Positions 40,349-49,546 of a stretch of DNA of 64,000 nt are shown in pieces. Below the pieces are notes generated by a model, which was given only the letters and a program-made list of their open reading frames with translations, ran no database searches and was not told where the DNA came from. The number at the start of each line of letters is the position of its first letter. The stretch's first letter is position 1. The stretch is from Pycnococcus provasolii (lineage: Eukaryota; Chlorophyta; Pseudoscourfieldiophyceae; Pseudoscourfieldiales; Pycnococcaceae). A program made the position numbers and the translations under genes. The DNA lies in the NCBI GenBank assembly GCA_938743325.2, contig OW568865.1, positions 558,001-622,000 on the forward strand, in the 5' to 3' direction.

Positions 40349-42997
40349 ATGTTGACTTCGCACGCGTGGCGGCGCCCGCGCAGTGGCCGCCGCTCTGTGG
40401 CCACAACCGCAGAGCTCTTCTCGAAGCTCTTCTGTTCAGCCATTGTAGCGCTGCTCTGCATACAGAGAGGAGTACAGGCACGCGTCGAAGACGGAACACT
40501 GGAAACGATGTCAAGCTGGACGCCGCTCGCGCAGTTCTGCTTTCTGCCCACGAAGAAAAAGGATAACATCAAGGGAAAGCTTAACGTGCGCCTGAAATTT
40601 CCTGCATCAACGCGAACCAGCCTGGCCATTTACGTGCGCGACGAAAAGGCAACGGGTGAATCGGGCGACGTCGACACGTGGCTGAACACGCACGACAGTC
40701 GAAAGAGCTGCACGGAGCGCATTTCAAAACCGACGAGACTCGTGCTGGACGCTTGGAAGTACCCCAAGGTGGGCGGTATGAAAGAGTATAGATCCTTGCT
40801 AAGGCCTCAGGATGTAAACGTGGACAGCACGTGGTCTCTTTCGAGCGAGTTTGTCCAGCAGACACTCGAGACAGTGAAGAACGCCTCCGCCAGCTCCGTC
40901 AGCAGTAGTGACGCGAAAGATATCATCAACCGCTGGCTCGGAGAAAACGATAGCTCGTCGAGCGGCTCGGCTCTTGAAGTGGTGAATAGCTGGTGCGACG
41001 GTGATAGCACGTGCAGCGCAGACAGTGCACTGAACAAAGTGCTCGGAATGACCGGAAGTGTCATGCTCTTTCGAAACAATAAAAAAGTCAAAGTGCGCAC
41101 TAGCATAAACACAGATAAAAGCAAGACCGGCTCGACGAACTCGACGAACTTAGACGTGACCGTGGAGGAAGAGTTGTTTGTGTACAGCAAACATGCCACA
41201 TGCGTGCACGTCGTCGCAACCAACTGCTTGACCTTAAAGGAATGCCCACCGCCGATGCAGGCGAGGTGCTCCGGCCCAACTGAGCTCAGCTACTACCTGA
41301 GATTCACGAACGGTGCGTCGTTCTTCACCCAGCACTTCAGCGCGGAGGAGATGGGCCTTACGGAGATGGCGATCGTGTTCTTCGCCTTCCAGGTGGTCGT
41401 CAGCGCGTGGAGTGTCGTCGTCGCCGTGCTGCTGGGAGAGATCGATCGCCTTCACCACACCTTCAAGCTGCTCTGTTTCGCCGTCGCGCTTCGCACGGCC
41501 GGAACAGCTTGCGAGCTGGTGCACTTCACGACGTACGCACGTACAGGCCTACGGCCACCTGGCGCCTTATTCATGATGGTGCTGCTGAACGAGCTCTCTG
41601 ATCTCGCGTTTCTCATCAAGGGCCTAATGCTCGCCAAGGGATGGACGATCTGCGTGCGCAAGCTGAGCGGACCAACGCGAGTCAAGCTCGGCGTTTTCGC
41701 CGTGCACTACACCGCCACGGTCGTGGGGCTGATTGTGTGGGCGTTCTACAACAACGCGAGCCCAGGCTTCGTGTCATTCCACGACTCGATGCCAGGCTAT
41801 GTGCTCATTTCCCTGCGCGCCGTGGCAGCTGTTTGGTTCGCATACTCTGTGTACAATACGATGCGCAAATACGGCGTGAAAAAGCGATTCTACAGGAAGT
41901 TCTCCGTCGTGTACCTTCTGTACTGCATGTCGATGCCAGTGATGGTTGGATTCAGCCATCTCGCGCGCTTCGACGAGCGCCCTCGACTGATCAACGGCTG
42001 GCAGGGAAGCGTCAGCCTTGCTGTTCAGGCAATCCTTCTCTTCTTGTACACCCCGTTCATGAATAACAATAAGATGCTCGGGGTGTTTTCGAAGGTAAAC
42101 TCGTCTTTCCCGTTCAATCAGACGACGTGGGAGATGGAATCGAAGAGCGGAACAAATTCGGGCAACGAGCCGTCGATTATTGTTACTGCTAGTGGAGCGT
42201 CTAAGGACATGGACGAGGAGGCTGCACGGACCGCGACTCTTGGCAACACAGGTGTGATTGGCCGGCGCGCGGGTGCGAGTGGGACAGCGGAGATGGACAG
42301 ACGGATGTTGCTTCGTAGCCGCACACTCATCGACTCGGCTCGGCGCGAGATTCAAAGGCTCGAAGAATTCTTTGACGATATGGAGGGCAAGAAGGCGAGA
42401 AGAAATCAGGATGAGCAGGATGAGGAGGGGGAGCAGGATGAGCGGCGGGCTGGAAACAATGGGTCGAGCAGAACTTCTTCGAAAATTTCAGCAAAAGAGG
42501 AGGAGAAGAAAAAGAAGAAGGCGAAGGAGGAGGCACGCATGCTTGACGACGCGAAAGAGGAGAAGAAGGCAAAGGAGAAGAAGCGGAAGGAGGAGGGCGG
42601 TGGCGACGCGGATAAGGAGAAGGAAGGTCTCTTCGGCGCACTACGCGTTTCATCGAAGGAGCGCGCGGAGAAGGACAAGCGCAAGGAGGGTGACAAGCCT
42701 GAGAAGAAAAGCAGAGGTGGTGACGGCGACGACGGCGACGGCGACGGTGATCGAGAGTACGAGGAGACGATTCCGATGGGCTTGCGTGCTGGAGCAGAAG
42801 CACGCGAGGGTGGTGGCGCAACAACACCGAATCTTCGCAACGTGCGATTAAAGCCGTTGGAGCCGTTGGGCGGCACCACTTCGGCATCGACCCCTCCTCT
42901 GCGTCCTCTCCGCCCGACTCCACTAGGTAGCGGCGATACGAGCAGTGGTGCTGGTGAAGGGTGGCTGCGCAAGCCGCTTCCGTCGTTGAAAAAGTAG
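40349..42997 (+). CDS. GPR180/TMEM145-type seven-helix membrane protein
   Basis: The 882-residue protein has a signal peptide (ELFSKLFCSAIVALLCIQRG) and a Cys-containing beta-rich ectodomain of about 280 residues. Seven membrane helices follow, between about residues 335 and 570. Features of the GpcrRhopsn4 (GPR180/TMEM145) family are the LLNELSDLAFLIKGLMLAKGWTI segment and the FYRKFSVVYLLYCMSMPVMV segment. A 300-residue cytoplasmic tail is highly charged, with long Lys/Glu stretches and Gly/Pro-rich ends. Family members are poorly understood; the ectodomain is GOLD-like and the proteins sit in endomembranes or at the surface. I chose the ATG at 40349. Confidence 0.82.
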   Translation: MLTSHAWRRPRSGRRSVATTAELFSKLFCSAIVALLCIQRGVQARVEDGTLETMSSWTPLAQFCFLPTKKKDNIKGKLNVRLKFPASTRTSLAIYVRDEKATGESGDVDTWLNTHDSRKSCTERISKPTRLVLDAWKYPKVGGMKEYRSLLRPQDVNVDSTWSLSSEFVQQTLETVKNASASSVSSSDAKDIINRWLGENDSSSSGSALEVVNSWCDGDSTCSADSALNKVLGMTGSVMLFRNNKKVKVRTSINTDKSKTGSTNSTNLDVTVEEELFVYSKHATCVHVVATNCLTLKECPPPMQARCSGPTELSYYLRFTNGASFFTQHFSAEEMGLTEMAIVFFAFQVVVSAWSVVVAVLLGEIDRLHHTFKLLCFAVALRTAGTACELVHFTTYARTGLRPPGALFMMVLLNELSDLAFLIKGLMLAKGWTICVRKLSGPTRVKLGVFAVHYTATVVGLIVWAFYNNASPGFVSFHDSMPGYVLISLRAVAAVWFAYSVYNTMRKYGVKKRFYRKFSVVYLLYCMSMPVMVGFSHLARFDERPRLINGWQGSVSLAVQAILLFLYTPFMNNNKMLGVFSKVNSSFPFNQTTWEMESKSGTNSGNEPSIIVTASGASKDMDEEAARTATLGNTGVIGRRAGASGTAEMDRRMLLRSRTLIDSARREIQRLEEFFDDMEGKKARRNQDEQDEEGEQDERRAGNNGSSRTSSKISAKEEEKKKKKAKEEARMLDDAKEEKKAKEKKRKEEGGGDADKEKEGLFGALRVSSKERAEKDKRKEGDKPEKKSRGGDGDDGDGDGDREYEETIPMGLRAGAEAREGGGATTPNLRNVRLKPLEPLGGTTSASTPPLRPLRPTPLGSGDTSSGAGEGWLRKPLPSLKK

Positions 42998-43279
42998 AAC
43001 CGTTTCCCTTATATTTACCTATTGGTTTTTTCAGGACTGGTCTGATGTGACCTAAGGTAAGGTAGTACCCGCTCGCTACCCGCTCGCTAACCCTAACCCT
43101 AACCGGAGCTCGTCCCCTTCCTTGCTTATGAGTAGCCTGTTAGGGTTCTTAGGACGGACGTCCTGTCCTGTACCTCTGTAATAAGCTTCCTGTGCCGGGT
43201 AGGTCATTCTCCCTCCGTGTAGGTCATTTCATCGTCGCTCAGGTCATCGTCCGCCGCCTTACCTACTTCTTACTCTACG
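42998..43279. promoter_or_regulatory. Short spacer with telomere-like motif upstream of SPCS3
   Basis: CTAACCCTAACCCTAACC at 43087-43104 lies about 175 bp upstream of the SPCS3 ATG, next to a duplicated CCCGCTCGCTA. Short AAACCCTAA/ACCCTAA elements (telo boxes) in plant promoters are bound by Myb-type factors. Function here is inferred. Confidence 0.35.
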
Positions 43280-43801
43280 ATGCACACGTTCCTGTTCCGT
43301 CTGAATGCGCTGGCCACGTTCGCGATATCCACCCTAGCTGCCCTCTGTGCAGTGGCAGCTTTCACGGACGTCTTCCACGCGTCCAATCCCGTCGTGAACG
43401 TGTCCCTCGCACGCGTCGAACGCTTGCACCCCGTGCCCTCGTCGGGAAACGACGAGGCGTTCCTCGCCTTCAAGATCTCCGCCGACCTCTCCTCCCTCTT
43501 CTCCTGGAATACCAAACAGCTCTTCGTGTGGCTCGACGCATCCTACGAAACGCCGAGGAACGTCGAAAACCACGTCAGCCTCTGGGACCGCATCATCACG
43601 TCCAGGGAAGAGGCGGTGCTCAGCTTGCCTTACGTGCGCAACAAATACAAACTCGTTGACCAAGGAAACTATCTAAGGAACAGGGCACTGAACCTCACTA
43701 TGCACTGGAACGTCATGCCGAGCACGGGAGCACTCTGGCACGGCTCCAAGACGTTTTCGGGATTCCGACTACCGAAAAGATATACGAACGATCGCAACTA
43801 A
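43280..43801 (+). CDS. SPCS3: Signal peptidase complex subunit 3 (SPC22/23)
   Basis: The 173-residue protein matches the family's usual size of about 180. It has one N-terminal membrane anchor (LNALATFAISTLAALCAVAAF) and a lumenal domain with the family hallmarks: DEAFLAFKISADLSSLFSWNTKQLFVWL, SLWDRIITSREEAVLSL, KYKLVDQGNYLRNRALNLTM and WNVMPSTGALWHGSKTFSGF. The subunit is essential for signal-peptide cleavage in the ER, supporting the catalytic SEC11 subunit. The gene is convergent with TRM10, about 155 bp apart. Confidence 0.95.
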   Translation: MHTFLFRLNALATFAISTLAALCAVAAFTDVFHASNPVVNVSLARVERLHPVPSSGNDEAFLAFKISADLSSLFSWNTKQLFVWLDASYETPRNVENHVSLWDRIITSREEAVLSLPYVRNKYKLVDQGNYLRNRALNLTMHWNVMPSTGALWHGSKTFSGFRLPKRYTNDRN

Positions 43802-43956
43802 CCTTATGGATAGTGAGTTGCTTTCACCTGTGATTGCTCATTCAGTAATTGAATGTACTTTACTTCGTCCAACTTTTAAAATACTTTGTTGACTGGACGT
43901 CCGTTCACACCACTCGTATTCGAAGGTTACATAAACTACACGAGCAAGCTTAGGAA

Positions 43957-45141
43957 TCACTCGGTGGTGCGCAAATTGGCGTTCTGCTCCACCACAGCGC
44001 TCCAACTCGAACCGCCGTTTACGCCGAGGAGCATGTCGAACACGTGGTTCACCGTGAAGATGTGACTGCCCTTTATGCGCGCTTGCACAGCCGCGTCAAT
44101 CGGGATGCGCGCACAGCTCACGCCATCGCGCTGCGCACGCGAATGGCACAGACCCTTGTGTTGGTTGTGGTCCACAATCCCGCCAATCACGTAAATCTTC
44201 GTCGGATCGAGCGTCGGACCGAGCTCCTCCTCAGCATCCGCAGTCAGATACACAATATCGGTCCGATTCGACACAGGACGCACGCGTGCGAAGTCGCCAC
44301 CCGCGCCACCGTCAGTCGTGTCAGTGAAGGCGTCGACATACGAGCGTGGCTCGAAGCAAACACCGCGCCAATTTCTCCAGCTCTCCACAGTTCTGAGCGC
44401 TTTCTCATAATCTTCCGTGTACGACGCAAATGTGACGCTGAGTGGGTGCGTCGCCTTCGAGTTAGACGCATAGACGTAGCCGAGCTGCGTCTTGATAGAG
44501 TTCACCTCCTTCTCGCCCATAAAGTTGAGGAAGTCGAGGTCCACGCAAACTCGCACAGCGGTCTTTGCAGCCTCGTCGAGCCGCGCTCTCTTTGCGTCAC
44601 GGGAGCCACGCATCGCATCGATGTTCGCTCTCTTCCTGGCCATCCTCTCCTCGCGTTCCTCCTCGGTCAACGTGTCCCACAACTTGTACGCTTCTTCTTT
44701 CTTCTGCGCACTTTCCTTCCTCTTCTGTTCCTTTGACGCCGCCTTCTTCTCCTTGCGTTCCTGCGCAATTCGCTCTCGCTTTTCCATCTTCTTGCGCGCA
44801 GATTTCGAAAGCGTGACGACTGGCGCATCGGCACTCGCCCCATCACCTGCTTCGTCAGGTTTACAATCTCGCGCCGCAGCGCCGCTCTTCTCAGGAGACG
44901 CAGCAGCTTCAACACCAGCTTCAGCAGGGGGAGACCCCATGACGAGACGGCGAAGAAGAGAAGTGTGCGAAAATCCAAGTAAGGACGAAGAGCGACCAAG
45001 TAAGGACGAAGAGCGATCGGGGCCGGGTATCCTCAAGTGCGAGAACGATCGCGAGAACGACGAAGCAACGCCACGGAGGACGGAGAGGGAGGTAGAAAGC
45101 GCGCCGCCGCCGCCGCCAAGCCCAACGGGGACCGGGGACAT
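43957..45141 (-). CDS. TRM10: TRM10-type tRNA (guanine/adenine-9-N1) methyltransferase
   Basis: The 394-residue SPOUT-family enzyme methylates the N1 of purine 9 in tRNA using SAM. A Lys/Glu-rich helical stretch (KKMEKRERIAQERKEKKAAS) precedes the catalytic domain. That domain has VCVDLDFLNFM, IVYLTADAEEEL with the conserved Asp, KIYVIGGIVDHNQHKGLCHSRA (the SAM-binding knot), ARIPID and FTVNHVFDMLLG. The start is ambiguous: the ATG at 45141 gives a Ser/Leu/Arg-rich leader that could be an organelle presequence, while MGSPPAEAG at 44940 gives a typical nuclear/cytosolic form. The leader contains an internal 21-bp duplication encoding RSSSLLG twice. Confidence 0.9.
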   Translation of the reverse strand: MSPVPVGLGGGGGALSTSLSVLRGVASSFSRSFSHLRIPGPDRSSSLLGRSSSLLGFSHTSLLRRLVMGSPPAEAGVEAAASPEKSGAAARDCKPDEAGDGASADAPVVTLSKSARKKMEKRERIAQERKEKKAASKEQKRKESAQKKEEAYKLWDTLTEEEREERMARKRANIDAMRGSRDAKRARLDEAAKTAVRVCVDLDFLNFMGEKEVNSIKTQLGYVYASNSKATHPLSVTFASYTEDYEKALRTVESWRNWRGVCFEPRSYVDAFTDTTDGGAGGDFARVRPVSNRTDIVYLTADAEEELGPTLDPTKIYVIGGIVDHNQHKGLCHSRAQRDGVSCARIPIDAAVQARIKGSHIFTVNHVFDMLLGVNGGSSWSAVVEQNANLRTTE

Positions 45142-45320
45142 GAAGTGAAACACACACACGATCTCACCCAACCACCTGGCAGCCTGGGGCGGAGGGTTAG
45201 ATATTTGGGGGGGAGGGCAAGGTGGGAGGGCAAAAGGGGATATGTAGACTCTCCATAACTATCGTAAGAACTAGGAAACGGGAACGCCACTGACTGATTG
45301 TGTACATACAACATCTTTGT

Positions 45321-48300
45321 TTACAAATGTTCAAACAGCACGTTCATCGCCTCGAGCACGCACGAGCGTGTCGTCAGCGCGCGACCACGACGCACAGGCG
45401 CATCGTGATCGCGCGATACCACCACCGCCGTGCCAACCGGAGCGTTGCGAGGCATGCCCGCGATGTCCAAGGCAACGCTCCACTCTAGCGCGAGCTGCGA
45501 CTGCACCTCGCCTCGAAGCTCGTTCGTGAAGCGATCTTTCTGCTTCCCACGCTCCGCAGCCGCCGAAGTCACAAGCTCGCGGCGCGCACGGAGAACGAGG
45601 TTTACCCAGCACGACCCGCCTGGCGGCAGCTCGCCCGCCGCGCCCGCGACTTCGACCGCGTGCGCCGCGATTCGATTCGTCACCTGAGCTTCCGCGGAAA
45701 CCTCGATCGTCTCCTCTTCCTCTTGCTGCTGCTCGTGATGGTGCCCTGCTTTCGTTTCCACCGTGAGCCTGGCATGTGACACCTCTATGCCTGGTACCAC
45801 TGAAATGCGAAGTGCGCCCTCGCTGCGTCTTCCGATGCGCGCCGTACTTGGCTCAAGCCAACCGACGTAATCCAATGCGAAGCCGACGTCGCGTGGCTCC
45901 CCACGGCTCTGCCCCGCGACGATCGTCGCGCTACACGTTAGCTCACCTCCAGGTCGCAGTGGCAGTTTGTCATGCCAATTCGATGAAATGTCCGACTCGA
46001 GGGAAACCGAAATCTCGTCAAGCATTGCCGGATTGAACGTTTCGAGCACGCTCAACGACACGTATGCCACGTCGCGCTGTCGCACCGGCGATGCGTTGAT
46101 CGCGCGGACAGTAGCCGCCACCTCCTCACCCTCGAAAAGCACGTACGCGGGAAGAGGACCATCCCCCGGCGGAGGAGGTAGCACCCTCGGCGCACCCGCA
46201 AGGTCAATGCCAACGCGCAGCAGCGGAAGCTCGGGGAACGTGACAACCGCATGGCTTTCGAACGCGGGGATCGGAGCAGTAGGTATTTCAGTCGACACCG
46301 TAGCGCCCTTGCGAGGAGCCGGCGGGGGAACGTGGCGACGTTTCCATGCTCCCAACGCAATGGCTTTGTTGCGCCGACTGGGCTCGAGTGGCACGCGCCA
46401 GCTTGCACCCGAAGGCAAACTTACTACCAGGCCACGTACGGCGAAGCATGCAGCGGGCACGTTCGACGGAGCGGTTGGCGAGGGCTCGTCGCCCAACCAC
46501 CGGCGACGTGGCACGCCGCGCAGTGTCAGCCGCATGGCCTTCGCATCAGCCCGCAGGGCGGCGTCTGGCGGCAACGAGGGGATCGGGTCGAAGTACGTGT
46601 ACCAGCCTGACTCGGTGCTGTCCTCCGATAAAGATGTCGCCGCCGCCGAGTCAACAGCTTCCACCCATAGCGAGATGGAGGATAGAGGCAGGGCGACGAG
46701 GCACTCGTTCACCACTTCAACCTCGACCGCGACAATCTCGTCGAGCAGCCAGTACGCGCCCGCAACAACGCTCGCGTGGCCATCCGCGTCGAGAGCCACA
46801 CGCGGGCTTGACTTGCCAGGGCTGGTTGTCAGGGAAGCGGCAAAGGCGGCGGCGAGCAGACTTGCGGTGGGATTGTTGTCCTCACCTGAGGACGCCTTGC
46901 GCCTTCGGTCCACCAAAAACGCGGATCCGTCGGATTTAGGCACGGAACCTTCGCCCATTTCCTCTCCACGTCGCTTGCGCTCCTTCGCGCACGCCGTGGC
47001 GGCGCGCTGGAAGCTCGCTGGGTTCACTGGGCTAACTGTCACACCCCGAGATGCACCTACCGCCACGAAGCGTACGTGAGGTGGACCGAAGCCATCAAGG
47101 AGCTCCGGCGCCGCGCCGTCGTCGCCAATCGCGCCGAGCGCCTCAACAGCCTCGCGTTGCACGTTGGCGGGAACACGCGTTGCATGGAATCGTAGGAGCT
47201 GGAGAGCGCACCGCGCCGCCTCTGTCCATTCGCCGGCGTTTCTCGTGATGGACAGCATCGACGCCAGCGCCGCCGCCTCGGCGCTGGGCCATAGCGGAGC
47301 GCGAGCAGCCGACCCGTGCCGAGGCGGCGACGGAGACTTCTGCAGGTTGTCCAGCGCACTCCTCAGCGCGTGCGCAGCAGTGCGTGGCGCGGTGCGCAGG
47401 AGGGAACTCCCGCCGGTGGCAGCTGCTGAGAGGTGAACGGCCTGTCGCTCAGGCCGTGACGCGGCGAGACAAAGACTGGCAAGGATAGTTCGCGCCTGCA
47501 CGCGATCCATTTCCGAGCCGAGCGCATCCACAGATTGTTCGCATCGCGCCACCGCTAAGCTTAGCTCAGCTCTCTGCCTTTCGCGCTCCGCGGCACGCGC
47601 TGTGGCAGAGCTGCCCGCGCCTAGCTCTGCTCGCACCGGAGGGCATCCCGCAAGGTAGAGGCCATGCCGCAGCTCCGCCTCAAGCCAGGGCACGCGCGCC
47701 GACGAGCACCTTGCCGCATGCGCGCCTAGAAGAGTCGCCGCCTCGCGCAGCATGCCGGAAATCTCCACGCGCGCCTGCTTGATTGCGTCAGCCTCCGCCT
47801 CTGTCGTCACCACGAGTTGGTCAACTTGCTCCAAAACACCGTCCGAAGCTGCTGCCCATCGAGCGGGTGTACCGTGCACACCGGGCATGCGCGCGGCGAG
47901 CGCGACTGTGCCACCGTCAGCATCATCCTCGCTATCATCAATCGCGACTCCAAGGTGGTGCGCCAGAAGGATGGCACATGCCCGACCTTCCAGAGCAGCC
48001 GCTTGCCAGCACGTGTCGCCAACCTGCCTGCTTAGCTCCGCACTCGTCTCGTAATGCTCGAGCGCGTCGAGCGGCGACCCAACCATCAGACACACGTCAC
48101 CAATGCTTTTGCGAAGGCGTCCATGCCGAAGGATGATTCGCTCGCGATCGTCGAGTGTGCTGTGTGCGATTTGCGCGGTGGTACTTTGACTTGTGGCGGT
48201 CGCGGCGGTGGAGCTGGTGGTGGCGGTGGTGGTGCTGGTGGTGGCGGCAGTGGCGGTTGCGGCGGTTGCGGCTGTGGAGGTATTCGTTGCAGTACTGGTG

Positions 48301-48878
48301 GTGCTGTACATTGGCGCCTTCTGTCTGGTGATGTTGCTTTCGTTTTCTGAGACGGCCTCAAACGGCTCGTCGTAAGTCGTCGCCGCCGGAGCCGGCGCTG
48401 CAGCCGCGGCTGTTGTGGCAACGTCCAGAAGGTCGAGAGGCGTGAGCAGGCTGACAACCTCCGGCGTCGCGCTGAGAACCCACGACTCGAGCGCCATGAT
48501 AGCCTCCGCCGCGAGGTCGCAGAACATGGTGTGCACGTGTGCACGCACCTCCGCGATACCGCCGTGCGGGAACACGATGAGGTTCTCGAGTCCTCGCGAA
48601 CCTCCCACAGCTCGGTCCTCCTCGGCATGTTGCTCGAGAGGCTCGAAGGCGAACAGCCGCACGCTGAGAGGCGGCAGGTGCTTCGCCGTGGCAACGCGCG
48701 CCGCCACCTCGTTCGCAAACGCCGCGTACGCCTGCTCGAGCGTTCGTCCCGTCGCTGCCCACGACGGACAGTGCAGGATGCCCACAGCCATGCGCGGCGC
48801 GTTGGACGCGTGCATCGTCGCGGCGGCGAGGTGTCTTCTGCTGTTTGACGGCGACGACGACGACGACTGCACGTTCAT
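45321..48878 (-). CDS. TRS120: TRAPPC9/Trs120-like subunit of the TRAPPII tethering complex
   Basis: About 1,185 residues. The N-terminal domain shows the family marks VGILHCPSWAATGRTLEQAY and LENLIVFPHGGIAEV...MFCDLAAEAIMALESWVLS. A long helical middle follows (RHGRLRKSIGDVCLMVGSPLDALEHYETSAELSRQ, TPR-like). The C-terminus is a series of beta-rich, Ig-like modules ending in a VLEAMNVLFEHL tail. TRAPPII activates Rab11-type GTPases at the trans-Golgi. A Thr/Ala low-complexity insert lies near residues 205-260. I chose the Met that precedes the conserved start most closely; the frame also allows an ATG at 49145, which would add 89 low-complexity residues. Confidence 0.85.
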   Translation of the reverse strand: MNVQSSSSSPSNSRRHLAAATMHASNAPRMAVGILHCPSWAATGRTLEQAYAAFANEVAARVATAKHLPPLSVRLFAFEPLEQHAEEDRAVGGSRGLENLIVFPHGGIAEVRAHVHTMFCDLAAEAIMALESWVLSATPEVVSLLTPLDLLDVATTAAAAAPAPAATTYDEPFEAVSENESNITRQKAPMYSTTSTATNTSTAATAATATAATTSTTTATTSSTAATATSQSTTAQIAHSTLDDRERIILRHGRLRKSIGDVCLMVGSPLDALEHYETSAELSRQVGDTCWQAAALEGRACAILLAHHLGVAIDDSEDDADGGTVALAARMPGVHGTPARWAAASDGVLEQVDQLVVTTEAEADAIKQARVEISGMLREAATLLGAHAARCSSARVPWLEAELRHGLYLAGCPPVRAELGAGSSATARAAERERQRAELSLAVARCEQSVDALGSEMDRVQARTILASLCLAASRPERQAVHLSAAATGGSSLLRTAPRTAAHALRSALDNLQKSPSPPRHGSAARAPLWPSAEAAALASMLSITRNAGEWTEAARCALQLLRFHATRVPANVQREAVEALGAIGDDGAAPELLDGFGPPHVRFVAVGASRGVTVSPVNPASFQRAATACAKERKRRGEEMGEGSVPKSDGSAFLVDRRRKASSGEDNNPTASLLAAAFAASLTTSPGKSSPRVALDADGHASVVAGAYWLLDEIVAVEVEVVNECLVALPLSSISLWVEAVDSAAATSLSEDSTESGWYTYFDPIPSLPPDAALRADAKAMRLTLRGVPRRRWLGDEPSPTAPSNVPAACFAVRGLVVSLPSGASWRVPLEPSRRNKAIALGAWKRRHVPPPAPRKGATVSTEIPTAPIPAFESHAVVTFPELPLLRVGIDLAGAPRVLPPPPGDGPLPAYVLFEGEEVAATVRAINASPVRQRDVAYVSLSVLETFNPAMLDEISVSLESDISSNWHDKLPLRPGGELTCSATIVAGQSRGEPRDVGFALDYVGWLEPSTARIGRRSEGALRISVVPGIEVSHARLTVETKAGHHHEQQQEEEETIEVSAEAQVTNRIAAHAVEVAGAAGELPPGGSCWVNLVLRARRELVTSAAAERGKQKDRFTNELRGEVQSQLALEWSVALDIAGMPRNAPVGTAVVVSRDHDAPVRRGRALTTRSCVLEAMNVLFEHL

Positions 48879-49279
48879 GTGCCTTATGTGTAGTGATGCG
48901 CAGGCACTGGCGTGCCATGGCATGCGAGCGAATGGTGATTTTCCGTTGCGCGCGCGGTAGAACGGCTGGACGGCGGAGAGCGGCAGTGAAGTGTTTGACG
49001 AGACGAGACGTTCGTATAAGGAGGAGGAGGAGGCTGATGATGCTGAGTCGACGCGCAGCAGGGCGACAGGCAGGTCGGCGAGCGCCTGTATGCTTGACGA
49101 AGCAGGCGTGCGCGTGCCACCACTCCAACCACTCCACGACTCCATTTATTTGTATTCTGCGGAGGAGACGGGCGAAGAATGCGAATGAGGAAAACAAGGA
49201 AAAAGCCACAGCCGAGGAATCTAGCCCCGAGGAGGCCCCCAACCCCCAACCCAACCCCCAATCAAGATCCGACTATGTT

Positions 49280-49395
49280 CTCCTCCGACCACCTCCTCCG
49301 ACCACCTCCTCCGACCATGTCCTCCGACCACCTCCTCCGACCATGTCCTCCGACCACCTCCTCCGACCATGTCCTCCGACCATGTCCTCCGACCA
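49280..49395. repeat. Tandem CCTCCGACC-based repeat in a divergent promoter
   Basis: Units of TCCTCCGACCACC and TCCTCCGACCATG alternate about eight times. They lie between the TRAPPC9 gene (minus) and the first surface-protein gene (plus). Confidence 0.7.
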
Positions 49396-49546
49396 GTTGT
49401 ACATTTACAGTACTTACCCCTTCCACTTTTTACCATTCCTTGCACGCAGGTATTGCATGCAACCTTTGTCCGACTTTTTTAAATGTCACTTTCCCCCTCC
49501 GTTAATCATTCTCCGGCCACGGCCACGGCCACGGCCAGGCGACATC

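Noticed and set aside
43087-43104. Chromosome end or telomere fusion
   Set aside because: Only about three units, flanked on both sides by ordinary host genes; too short for a fusion point.
44044-44736. Plus-strand frame over TRM10
   Set aside because: Antisense to the SPOUT domain, with no family features.
45967-47079. Plus-strand frame over TRAPPC9
   Set aside because: Ser/Arg-rich antisense shadow of a long supported gene.
49270-49400. Possible CRISPR-like array
   Set aside because: Units are short, contiguous and without unique spacers; this is a simple tandem repeat in a eukaryotic promoter.
48845-49546. Upstream extension of surface-protein copy 1
   Set aside because: Open frame only; the signal peptide at 49547 marks the true start, and the extension crosses the tandem repeat and the TRAPPC9 start.
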